Shown here: positions 34,091-42,820 of the stretch, piece after piece
How the letters are laid out: every line of letters begins with the position of its first letter
Numbering within the stretch: the first letter of the stretch is position 1
Assembly: GCA_003560595.1 (NCBI GenBank)
Contig: PWKY01000046.1
Span: 1 to 43,256, forward strand
Reading direction: 5' to 3'
Length of the DNA stretch: 43,256 nt
DNA from: Thermoplasmata archaeon
Lineage (GTDB): Archaea; Thermoplasmatota; Thermoplasmata; Halarchaeoplasmatales; Halarchaeoplasmataceae
Notes under the pieces: generated by a model
Databases searched by the model: none
Seen by the model: only the letters and a program-made list of their open reading frames with translations
What the model was told of the DNA's origin: nothing
Made by a program: the position numbers and the translations under genes

Positions 34091-35002
34091 TTATTTATCT
34101 GATTCTAGCCGCTGAAAAGATAGTTCTCGACCTTTGACCAACGAATAAAGGGTTCGATTCAAGGGGGTATCCGCGCCCATTTTTTCCCCTACGGTAACTA
34201 TTGCACCATTGATACAACCGATCTCCGTTTTTCTTTTTCTCTCTATGTCCTGAAGCATGCTGGATTTGTTATCCGCGGTAAGGGATGCCACGCGTTTCAC
34301 CTCTTCCATAGGTGTATCTGAGGGCAACTCGGTTTCTTTTATCGCCACGTCGTATGATTCGGAGCATACTCTCTCCATCAATGAATATAAACCTTCATTT
34401 TTCAGAAGCGCACCATTTTTTAAACCGGTGAGTGCGGATATAGGGTTGATGCAGGCGTTAACGATCACCTTCTGCCAAATGTATCCGTAGATGCTGTCAA
34501 CCACCTTCACATCCAACCCTCCTTTTATCAATCTATCTGCTAATCTGATAACGCTCTTATTTTTTCCCTTGGGATAAAGCCCCATGAGTGTGTCACCCTC
34601 GCCTGCATGTATGACGTTACCAGGTGATTCATAAGTTATTCCATTGGAGGTAACGCCACCGATAACCTGATCTGGCCTGACGTACCGAGATATGATCCTC
34701 TCATTCTTCAAACCGTTCTGCAGAGAGACCACTTTAGCATCATCGCCAATATAAGGGTGGATCGATTTCATGGCCTGTTCTGTATCGTAGGATTTGGTAC
34801 ACAGAATTATGTGATCACGATCTGTCAAACTGGAAGTATCGGTGGTATAATCAACATCACTATCGACCTCAGTATGTCCTCGAACGTGGACTCTTGAGAG
34901 ATCCAACTCATCACGTCCGAGAAGCACCACTTCGTTGTGTTTACCCAGAACTCCGGCAAGAAAGGTACCTAGTGCACCGGGACCTACGATAGCAATTTTC
35001 AT
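34091..35002 (-). CDS. panE: 2-dehydropantoate 2-reductase-like protein
   Basis: 303 residues. N-terminal Rossmann loop GPGALGTFLAGVL, HIILCTKSYDTEQA, SLQNGLKNERII and the catalytic lysine region WQKVIVNACINPISALTG. It reduces ketopantoate to pantoate in CoA synthesis in this family, although archaea also use other paralogues. Short intergenic gap to the SHMT-like gene; PanB is not in the window. Confidence 0.82.
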   Translation of the reverse strand: MKIAIVGPGALGTFLAGVLGKHNEVVLLGRDELDLSRVHVRGHTEVDSDVDYTTDTSSLTDRDHIILCTKSYDTEQAMKSIHPYIGDDAKVVSLQNGLKNERIISRYVRPDQVIGGVTSNGITYESPGNVIHAGEGDTLMGLYPKGKNKSVIRLADRLIKGGLDVKVVDSIYGYIWQKVIVNACINPISALTGLKNGALLKNEGLYSLMERVCSESYDVAIKETELPSDTPMEEVKRVASLTADNKSSMLQDIERKRKTEIGCINGAIVTVGEKMGADTPLNRTLYSLVKGRELSFQRLESDK

Positions 35003-35082
35003 GATCGTGAATTTAAATAGGATAGATTAAAGCTTTTTCCGTCTAAAAAAAACAAAATTGATCAGATGTTTTTACCCAATAC

Positions 35083-38000
35083 TCAAACTCCCTCTCCCTC
35101 TTCTTCTATTTCCTCCTCTTCGATCTCTTCCCCATATTGTTCTTCCTCTTCTTCTATTTCCTCCTCTTCGATCTCTTCCCCATATTGTTCTTCTTCCACT
35201 TCTTCGATCTCTTCTTCATATTGTTCTTCCTCTATTTCCTCCTCTTCGATCTCTTCTTCATATTGTTCTTCCTCGCTCCATTCATCTTCTTCAATTTCCT
35301 CCTCTTCGATCTCTTCCCCATATTGTTCTTCTTCCTCGTCTTCCTCTATTTCCTCTCCGACATCTTCTTCCTGATGTTCTGTATCTAGATGCCTTTTAAG
35401 CCATCCTTCAGTTTTATATGTTTTATTACATTCATGGCATACAAACACTTCTTCTTCGGTTTCTTCACTATCCTCCTCAACCTCTTCCTCTATTTCTTCC
35501 TCTTCTTCTATTTCCTCTATCTTTTCCTCTATCTTTTCCTCTATCTCCTCCTCTTTGATCTCTTCCCCATATTGTTCTTCTTCCACTTCTTCTATCTCTT
35601 CTTCATATTGTTCTTCTTCCTCTATCTCCTCTTCATATTGTTCTTCTTCGCTCCATTCCTCTTCGCTTTCTTCTTCAAGTTTCTCTTCCACATCCTCCTC
35701 GTCTTCTTCTTCAAAGAGGTCTTCTTCCTCTTCTTCTTCAATTTCCTCTTCGCTTTCCTCCTCCACATATTCTTCTTCGATCTCCTCATAAACTTCTTCA
35801 TCAAATGCCTTTTCATCACCGATAACGATATTCACCTCGTTCTTAAGTAGTTCTACTCGTCCTTGTTCCATCTTCTTTGGGTCCACGGGTAATATCAATA
35901 TAGATCCGCTTTTTGCAACCTGATCCTTAAGCGATTGTATAAGATACAACACGGTACGGAAGTCATTGTGCTTTATCAGATAATCCATACCCTCCAATAA
36001 TATTACGCCGTGTTCATTTGCAAGGAACTGTTCGATAGTCAGACTGAACTTTTCAAGATTTTTAGGTCTGACTGTATTCTCACGATCGACGTTCGATAGC
36101 CACATCATATCGATATCTGAAAGATCGTACCTTTGCTTAATTTTTTCAGGATACTCACGGGTAACTAACATACCGTTGAGACCTTTATCAATTATACTCT
36201 TGAATAACTCAACCGATGTCTCCTCTTGATCATCTAAAATCAGATAAGTACTGCTGCGTTCTATACCTTCCTGCATATCTATATCTGGAGCGATGTCTTC
36301 TACTTTATCTTCAATCTCTACTGTGGCGATCTCTTTATCTACTTGCTCAACAGCATGTTCTTCCTCTATAACATCGATCTCCATGAAGCCTTTTTTCACC
36401 ATTTTTTTCATGGCCTTAGCGTGAGCTATCGTTATATCATTATCTTTAGCCAATTTTTCAATTTTTGTTTCTAATATATGTTGAGGTGTGATATAACCCT
36501 TAGAGTAGATATTTTCAGCGACCTCTGAATCGATACCTTCGATTTCCTGTAGTTTCATCATCAGCTCATCTTTATATTCATCATCAGATATATGCTCTTT
36601 CTCTCTAAGCTTTCCAAACTCGTCACCTTTGATCTCCAATTCTTTTATTATATTTCTAACCAGACCACTATTAAGACAATCCAATGAAGATAATTCACTG
36701 TTAGATGCGTTCTTCAACTTCTCGACATTATTATAGCCCTTTTCATAAAGATCTACAGCTATTTCGTGGGTAAAACCTGGTATGCTCTCGTACACCTTGA
36801 TCAATTTTGTCCTATAAAGGGGTGTCAATCCAAGTTGAACGTTTTCTCCATTTATGTTCCATTCTAATACATATTCTGCATTTTCCAACATTTCTGGGGT
36901 CAGGTGGACCTCTATAGCATTCAATTCATCGATCAATTCTTTCTTGTTGGTTTGTATCGATTGTATTATATCGTCTTCTGCACTTATGAATACCTCGCAT
37001 TCATCTTCAGCCTCAAGTTCCAATTCCTTTCTCATACTCTTTAAACGAAGGATTATATCCTTGGATGTCTGCCTGTACCACAGCTTTGAATCGATCTTGA
37101 TATCTAGATATATAGGCCCTACATCGTGTTCGATCTCTACAAAGTCAGCTGGAACTTCACGTTCAAAGGTGACCATCTGGGGTTGGATCTCTACTAGATT
37201 GCCTTCGATTCCGAGTTTAAACTCACCGGAATCTATACCTTTTTTTATCTCTTTAGCAGGGCGCCTTTTCAACATCAAAGAAATACGACTTACCCATTGG
37301 CGATATGCCTTCCCGATGGCATTGTGATTTGGGTGGACCTTCAATATCATCTCTTCCCATTCTTCACCAGGAGGTATTATTTCGATGTTCTCTATCCTGG
37401 ATTTATCTTTGATGATATGTCCAAAATCATCTACTAATTCTTTAGCAGTGTAATCGTGGGCATCGATTATCAATCTTTTTAGAGGCCATTTCTCTGGCAT
37501 ATCGTAGAATCGTTTACCTTGGTAAACTCCTTCTACCAATTCTTTTATCATCTCCATCTTCTGATTCAGGTCTTCATCTACATATCTGGGATTATTATCC
37601 GGCCAATCAGTCAACTGCACGCTTTTTCGACGCCCATCTAGTTCCAGATAGATCTCTTCAGCTATAAATGGACATATGGGGTAGAGTATCTTACTCACCA
37701 TAATCAACGCTTTCGTCATAACTTTTAACACAACAAGGTTATCGTTTTCCTCTATAACTGCAAGTCGCGTCGAGGCTAAAGTAAAGTAAAATTGTGCAAA
37801 ATCTTCTAAGATAAATTTTTCAACATCGGACAATACGAGATCAAAACGAGAGTTAAGATAGTTTTCTTTACATGTTGTAATTAAATCTTCAATAAGGGAA
37901 AATATCCATCTATCTTCTACTTTCATGTACTCATCTAGAAATTCGAAGGAGGATTCGTTTGGGTCGAAAGAAAAATCATCCATCCTAACCTTAGTATAAT

Positions 38001-39927
38001 TTAAGAGATTCCATAGCACCTTTGGTAATCTACTCGGAGAGTCGAACAAGTCCGAGGATATGTCTATATCGTCCCAAGGTGGTCGATCGGAGATAAGCTC
38101 TATTCTAAATGAATCCGTTCCGAATGAGGGGGGTATCTGATCTAGGGATAAACCTCTAAGAGAAACTTTACCGTATCCGATCAACGTATCGATTATGTTA
38201 TCATCGAACAAGGCAGATGAAAGGGTGAGCATTCCGTAAAAGATTCCATATCGATCGTCTATCGGTGCAAAGATATAATCCCCAGGAGCCCAATGTTCCC
38301 AATATTCCTTACGTTGTGGATATCCCAGTTGTGTCCAAGGTGAAATGGAAGCCAAAAATAGATGGTTCAACACCTTAGACTCTTTTAACATCGTACCACC
38401 GCATTCTTCGCAGTCTAACTTTATATTATTTATAGTTGATAGTTCTACCTTATCCTCGATAGCGACATCTGAAATCTTAGATAGTTCTTCCAGTGAAGAC
38501 GGGATCGTTCTGTTTCCACAATCACATTCCCAGATAGGTAAAGGGAGGCCCCACCCTTCTTTTTTTGTGATGTGCCAATTTTTCTTCTCCTCCAACCAAT
38601 TGTGATGCTCTGGACCTCCCATCCAGGAGGGGATGAAATCCAGTATGTTCCAATATAAAGACATCTCTGAATCTTCAGCCAAAAAGAACCATTCCTCCAC
38701 CTCCCTATCAACTAGTTCGATTCCACAATGTGAGCAGGTTTCATATGTTATCGGACTACCAACTTCCGTAAAAAGATGAAGAGCTTTTCCTTTTAGAATG
38801 TCAAGTATCCTCTTATCAGCTCTCTCTGTAGATATATTCGCAAAATCCCCTAATGATTCAATGTCTTCTAATCGTCCATCGGTACCGATTAAGTCGATAG
38901 TAGCATTATCAAAAAGATCTGCCAATTCGTCAGAATGGTCATCTATACCAGGGGAAATAGCGAATATACCTGTAGATGTGTCAACTAAATTTTCATCATC
39001 TACTATCTTCGTTTCCGGATCCAACTCATGGAGATATGGTATGTGATCGACTAATGGATTTGTGATACCTATACCTTTCATTTTGTTACCAGGTACATCT
39101 TTTACCACCTTATAATCTATATCGCCAAGTTTATTTATTATGTCACCCGCTTTCTCCTTCAATATAAGATACTTTTCAACTTCTTCATCCGTTCGTACGG
39201 CGACGATACTGTATTCTTCTTTTGGATCTATTGCAAAACCTACGGTCCCTAAAAGGTGCCATAATTCCTTCAATTCAGTGATTATGTACCTATTTTTTCC
39301 TTTACTTATAGGTATCTTGATGATATGTCTCTCAGTTTCTTTGACTTTGGTATTTATTTCTAGATCCGTCAATGAGGACCTACATTGATTGCACCACGGT
39401 AGTTTTTTTTCTTTTTTCTCCAAAAGACCATTTTCGTTCAATCGCGAAACGGTCCACCAAGCGGAATCAATGAAGTTACGTTGGGATGTCAGATATTTAT
39501 CTCTACTTATTAAGGATAAAGATTTCAAGGTCTCCTCGTTATTCTTTAAAAACAGACCCGAGGTTTCTTGACAGCGATGGAAAAGATTTTTCATATTCTT
39601 CTCTGACAGTTTTTTTTCAGGATCAACACCAGCGTTCTTCAAAACGCTAGATTCGATCTTAGGAGAGAAAACATCAAAACCGGTAGAATTCCTTGGGTTG
39701 TTACCCGATAATAATTGAAATCTTGCCATGATGTCGTACAGCGTTTCTTTGAAAACTAGACTGGCCTTACACTCTTCTTCTAATAGAGAGGGGGTGTTGA
39801 CTAGATATACATTTTCTCCTCCCTGATTCTTTCTATTTGATAGATCTGAAACTTCTGATGAAATCCAATACTCCCTAATTTTTTTTTCTAGAGTTTTTGG
39901 GTCGTAATCATGTAAATCTAAAGACAT
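35083..39927 (-). CDS. Degenerate isoleucyl-tRNA synthetase paralogue fused to HhH, DUF835, acidic tail and C2H2 zinc finger
   Basis: 1614 residues. Residues 1 to about 1010 follow IleRS: the HIGH position (54-57) reads KASL, KMSKS (587-591) reads KVSLR, and the editing-domain VHxAPGHG reads FAISPGID, so all three sites are lost. Kept landmarks include GWGLPLPIWEC (459-468), a Cys set at 179/182, 398/401, 468/470 and 506/509, APIDDRYGIFYG, and the C-terminal ILRLKSMRKELELEAEDE. Then helix-hairpin-helix segments (about 1040-1100 and 1125-1183), a DUF835 domain (about 1226-1370: MLVTREYPEKIKQRY, WLSNV, VILLEGMDYLIKHNDF), and a Glu-rich tail with a C2H2 finger (C1497, C1500, H1513, H1518). A TATA-like box lies about 30 nt upstream. 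The intact 4.8-kb frame argues for function, possibly tRNA or nucleic-acid binding. Confidence 0.85.
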   Translation of the reverse strand: MSLDLHDYDPKTLEKKIREYWISSEVSDLSNRKNQGGENVYLVNTPSLLEEECKASLVFKETLYDIMARFQLLSGNNPRNSTGFDVFSPKIESSVLKNAGVDPEKKLSEKNMKNLFHRCQETSGLFLKNNEETLKSLSLISRDKYLTSQRNFIDSAWWTVSRLNENGLLEKKEKKLPWCNQCRSSLTDLEINTKVKETERHIIKIPISKGKNRYIITELKELWHLLGTVGFAIDPKEEYSIVAVRTDEEVEKYLILKEKAGDIINKLGDIDYKVVKDVPGNKMKGIGITNPLVDHIPYLHELDPETKIVDDENLVDTSTGIFAISPGIDDHSDELADLFDNATIDLIGTDGRLEDIESLGDFANISTERADKRILDILKGKALHLFTEVGSPITYETCSHCGIELVDREVEEWFFLAEDSEMSLYWNILDFIPSWMGGPEHHNWLEEKKNWHITKKEGWGLPLPIWECDCGNRTIPSSLEELSKISDVAIEDKVELSTINNIKLDCEECGGTMLKESKVLNHLFLASISPWTQLGYPQRKEYWEHWAPGDYIFAPIDDRYGIFYGMLTLSSALFDDNIIDTLIGYGKVSLRGLSLDQIPPSFGTDSFRIELISDRPPWDDIDISSDLFDSPSRLPKVLWNLLNYTKVRMDDFSFDPNESSFEFLDEYMKVEDRWIFSLIEDLITTCKENYLNSRFDLVLSDVEKFILEDFAQFYFTLASTRLAVIEENDNLVVLKVMTKALIMVSKILYPICPFIAEEIYLELDGRRKSVQLTDWPDNNPRYVDEDLNQKMEMIKELVEGVYQGKRFYDMPEKWPLKRLIIDAHDYTAKELVDDFGHIIKDKSRIENIEIIPPGEEWEEMILKVHPNHNAIGKAYRQWVSRISLMLKRRPAKEIKKGIDSGEFKLGIEGNLVEIQPQMVTFEREVPADFVEIEHDVGPIYLDIKIDSKLWYRQTSKDIILRLKSMRKELELEAEDECEVFISAEDDIIQSIQTNKKELIDELNAIEVHLTPEMLENAEYVLEWNINGENVQLGLTPLYRTKLIKVYESIPGFTHEIAVDLYEKGYNNVEKLKNASNSELSSLDCLNSGLVRNIIKELEIKGDEFGKLREKEHISDDEYKDELMMKLQEIEGIDSEVAENIYSKGYITPQHILETKIEKLAKDNDITIAHAKAMKKMVKKGFMEIDVIEEEHAVEQVDKEIATVEIEDKVEDIAPDIDMQEGIERSSTYLILDDQEETSVELFKSIIDKGLNGMLVTREYPEKIKQRYDLSDIDMMWLSNVDRENTVRPKNLEKFSLTIEQFLANEHGVILLEGMDYLIKHNDFRTVLYLIQSLKDQVAKSGSILILPVDPKKMEQGRVELLKNEVNIVIGDEKAFDEEVYEEIEEEYVEEESEEEIEEEEEEDLFEEEDEEDVEEKLEEESEEEWSEEEQYEEEIEEEEQYEEEIEEVEEEQYGEEIKEEEIEEKIEEKIEEIEEEEEIEEEVEEDSEETEEEVFVCHECNKTYKTEGWLKRHLDTEHQEEDVGEEIEEDEEEEQYGEEIEEEEIEEDEWSEEEQYEEEIEEEEIEEEQYEEEIEEVEEEQYGEEIEEEEIEEEEEQYGEEIEEEEIEEEGEGV
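35089..35790 (-). repeat. Coding minisatellite in the acidic tail
   Basis: Glu-rich units such as EEQYGEEIEEEEIEE recur through the tail. A larger block (residues 1425-1464, WSEEEQYEEEIEEEEQ...) is repeated after the zinc finger at 1550-1594, so the finger sits between two copies. At DNA level the segment is pyrimidine-rich on the plus strand (CTTCTTC-type), interrupted at about 35365-35465 by the zinc-finger region. Such arrays change length readily by slippage. Confidence 0.85.
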
Positions 39928-39998
39928 CTTATCTAAACATGTAAAAGGAATACTAGCTTAAATTAATTTCCATCTTATTTCAATCGGACCTAGGATAT

Positions 39999-41294
39999 CT
40001 ATGGCCTATATCTATTCGGTGTTCTTGGGAACGGTATAGCATCCCTTATGTGGTCAAGTGTACAAAGCCACATTATGATACGCTCGACACCCAAGCCGAA
40101 CCCAGCATGAGGAACACTGCCGAATCTGCGTGTATCCAAGAACCACTGATAGATCGAAAGGTCCTCACCTTCCTCTTTTAGCCTCGCTTCAAGGGAGTCT
40201 ATCTCCGTTTCCCTGGCACTACCACCTATGAGCTCACCCACGTTGGGTACCATCAGGTCGAATCCAAGTACCTTGGTATCGTCTTCGGGAGCACGCTTCA
40301 TGTAGAAAGCCTTGATCTCTTTGGGGTAGTGGGTGACGAAAACCGGTTTCTCGAACATATCTGTGAGAGCTTTTTCTTCAGGCGTACCGAAATCATCGCC
40401 GTACTTCGTGTTGAAACCTTCCTTTTGTAAAATGTCTACCGCTTCCTGGTAGGTGATCCTTGGGAAGGGAGGGGCGATATTTTTTAGATAAGACATGTCT
40501 TCTTCTCTCAGCCGTTTGAGTTCGTCTTCGCATTCGTTCATCACCTTTTCTACCACGTGACATACCATACCCTCGGCCAGCTCTAGGAGTGCTTCGAATT
40601 CCAGCCACGGACCTTCGACTTCTGCATGCCAGTACTCTGTGAGGTGTCTTGGAGTTCGTGATTTTTCCGCTCGGAAGCTCGGGGCGATGGTGTATATGTT
40701 ACCGAGTCCGAAGATAGCTGCTTCGGCGTACAACTGCCAGCTCTGAGCCAGGTAAACCTTATCATCGAAGTACTCCACTGGGAACAGGGTAGAACCGCCC
40801 TCACACGCTAGCGGGGTGAGTATCGGTGATTGAAATTCCTTGTACCCTTCTTTTCTAAAATACTCGTGTATACCTCCGAAAACGGAAGAACGGACGGAGA
40901 GTATATCTATCATCTTCGTGGACCTGATCCACAGATGACGGTTATCCAGAAGATGTTCAACACTGTGATCTTCCTGGATCGGATAAACATCCGCCGCATG
41001 AACGACCTCGACCTCCGATGCTCTGATTTCGTATCCTCCTGGAGCTCTTTTGTCTTCCGCCACCTCCCCTTTAACTTTGATCGAAGATTCTATCAACAGT
41101 GATTTGACCTCGGAAAAGTTGTCGACGGTATCCTTCGAAGTCATTATCTGAACTACTCCCGTGGGGTCTCTGAGGTTCAAGAACACCATATTGCCGATAT
41201 TACGAGTCCTGTGGATCCAACCTCTCAGGTTTACCTCGCTTCCGGTGTGCTTTCCCTCTAATATCTCTTCCACGTTCGTCCATTCTTTACTCAT
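39999..41294 (-). CDS. asnS: Asparaginyl-tRNA synthetase
   Basis: 431 residues. N-terminal OB-fold (VNLRGWIHRTRNIGNMVFLNLRD), class II motif 2 region APSFRAEKSRTPRHLTEYWHAE and motif 3 GFGLGVERIIMWL, ending IRDAIPFPRTPNRYRP. The sequence between motifs 2 and 3 favours AsnRS over AspRS (YQWFLDTRRFGSVPHAGFG). Presence of AsnRS means Asn-tRNA need not depend wholly on GatCAB. A TATA-like CTTTTATC lies about 35 nt upstream. Confidence 0.9.
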   Translation of the reverse strand: MSKEWTNVEEILEGKHTGSEVNLRGWIHRTRNIGNMVFLNLRDPTGVVQIMTSKDTVDNFSEVKSLLIESSIKVKGEVAEDKRAPGGYEIRASEVEVVHAADVYPIQEDHSVEHLLDNRHLWIRSTKMIDILSVRSSVFGGIHEYFRKEGYKEFQSPILTPLACEGGSTLFPVEYFDDKVYLAQSWQLYAEAAIFGLGNIYTIAPSFRAEKSRTPRHLTEYWHAEVEGPWLEFEALLELAEGMVCHVVEKVMNECEDELKRLREEDMSYLKNIAPPFPRITYQEAVDILQKEGFNTKYGDDFGTPEEKALTDMFEKPVFVTHYPKEIKAFYMKRAPEDDTKVLGFDLMVPNVGELIGGSARETEIDSLEARLKEEGEDLSIYQWFLDTRRFGSVPHAGFGLGVERIIMWLCTLDHIRDAIPFPRTPNRYRP

Positions 41295-41343
41295 ATTCTC
41301 ACTGATTCTGTTGATTGATTTCGTAGATAAAAGTGTTGTGCTT

Positions 41344-41379
41344 GGAGAAGGAGCTTCAACTCAAAAGTTGAAGTTCTCC
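41344..41379. promoter_or_regulatory. Inverted repeat between asnS and the MFS gene
   Basis: GGAGAA (41344-41349) pairs with TTCTCC (41374-41379), and CTTCAAC (41354-41360) with GTTGAAG (41367-41373), around loop TCAAAA, with a GGAG bulge on the left arm: 13 pairs. It lies between divergent promoters, so it is a candidate operator or mRNA hairpin for the exporter or asnS. Confidence 0.4.
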
Positions 41380-41450
41380 AAAGTGCTGTTGAAGTTATTA
41401 AATTTAAAATTCAAAATATTATTAAATAGTCCGTAACATTTCGGGTTATC

Positions 41451-42800
41451 ATGAAAGAAAAAGACTCGATTCACAAACCCACGGGGATGCGGGCCTTCAT
41501 GATAGTATGGTTCGGACGTCTGATCTCGATAATCGGCAGCGTTATGACAGGCTTCGCCCTGATGATCTGGATATGGGCACAGACAGGGGAAGCTACTCCC
41601 TTCGCCATATTCGGCTTCTGTTACTTTGCACCTCTGCTGATCTCGACTCCTCTGGCCGGTGCTTTAGTAGACAGATGGAACAGGAAGTTCAGTATGATGT
41701 TAGGTGATCTGGGAGCCGGTGCTTCTACCGTAGCGATATTCATACTAATGACCACCGGGAATCTGCAGATATGGCACCTTTACATAACCGGTATGTTCGG
41801 AGGATTCTTCGCGGCCTTTCAATTCCCAGCCTTTACAGCATCTATATCACTGATGCTTTCCAAAGAGGACTATGCGCGGGCGAGCGGGCTCATGTCCATA
41901 GCTGATACCGGCTCTAACCTTGCAGGACCGATACTAGCAGCCATGCTCATAGGTATCATCGGGATCAAAGGTATCATGATCATAGATATCATCACCTTCT
42001 CGGCAGCCGTGGGAACCCTGTTGATGGTACACATACCTCAACCGGAGAAAAATCCAGATATCGGGAAGGGGTTGAAGAATATATGGTCCGAGATAACCTA
42101 TGGCTTCAAATACATATACGCAAGAAAATCTCTACTAGGGATACTGCTGTTTTTCCTGATCATCAATATATTCTTCACCATGGGTAACACGATACGGACT
42201 CCCATGATACTTGCGAGGTCCGGGGGAAATGAGATGGTACTAGCAGGCGTTCAGATGATAGCTGCGGTGGGAGGTGTCGCCGGAGGGGCATTGCTGGCAA
42301 CATGGGGCGGTCCGAAAAAAAGGATCAGAGGTATATTCCTGTGCATCGCGATCTCAAGTATAATCGGTGGTTCGCTCATGGGAATCGGCAGAGATCTGAT
42401 ATTCTGGGGATTGGGCAGTTTCATATTCTCCTTTTTCATGGTGATATCCGGGGGATGCAGCCAGTCATTCTGGCAGTCCAAGGTGGAACCTTCAGTACAG
42501 GGAAAGGTATTCGCCGCCCGTAGATTCATCGCACACCTAGCCATACCTATGGCCACCTTGATCTCTGGCCCACTTTCAGATAAAGTGTTCGAACCTGGGA
42601 TGACGGAGGGAGGGACGCTGACACCGATTTTCGGGGATCTGATAGGCACCGGTGCCGGTGCAGGCATGGCTCTGATATTCTTCTTTACCGGGATAATAGG
42701 GCTGCTGATCAGCATAGTTGTCTACGGGTCAACCAGGATACGAGAGGCTGAAGAGATACTACCGGACCACGATTCAGTGGGGGCTCCAACCCCCTCCTGA
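41451..42800 (+). CDS. MFS exporter (MFS_3-like)
   Basis: 449 residues with about 12 hydrophobic segments. Loop 2-3 signature PLAGALVDRWNRKFSMMLGD (the GxLxDRxxRR/K motif), and IADTGSNLAGPILAAML, GGVAGGALLATWGG and GCSQSFWQSKVEPSVQGKVFAARRF resemble macrolide-efflux-like MFS_3 proteins. Probably an inner-membrane drug/metabolite exporter; the substrate is unknown. An AT-rich TATA-like ATTAAATAG lies 21-29 nt upstream. Confidence 0.8.
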   Translation: MKEKDSIHKPTGMRAFMIVWFGRLISIIGSVMTGFALMIWIWAQTGEATPFAIFGFCYFAPLLISTPLAGALVDRWNRKFSMMLGDLGAGASTVAIFILMTTGNLQIWHLYITGMFGGFFAAFQFPAFTASISLMLSKEDYARASGLMSIADTGSNLAGPILAAMLIGIIGIKGIMIIDIITFSAAVGTLLMVHIPQPEKNPDIGKGLKNIWSEITYGFKYIYARKSLLGILLFFLIINIFFTMGNTIRTPMILARSGGNEMVLAGVQMIAAVGGVAGGALLATWGGPKKRIRGIFLCIAISSIIGGSLMGIGRDLIFWGLGSFIFSFFMVISGGCSQSFWQSKVEPSVQGKVFAARRFIAHLAIPMATLISGPLSDKVFEPGMTEGGTLTPIFGDLIGTGAGAGMALIFFFTGIIGLLISIVVYGSTRIREAEEILPDHDSVGAPTPS

Positions 42801-42820
42801 ATCAACCGATATCTTCACCT

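Noticed and set aside
35058-35850. Several long plus-strand ORFs rich in Ser, Phe or Leu
   Set aside because: They are antisense readings of the Glu-rich tandem repeats of the minus-strand 1614-residue protein; the repeat keeps other frames open.
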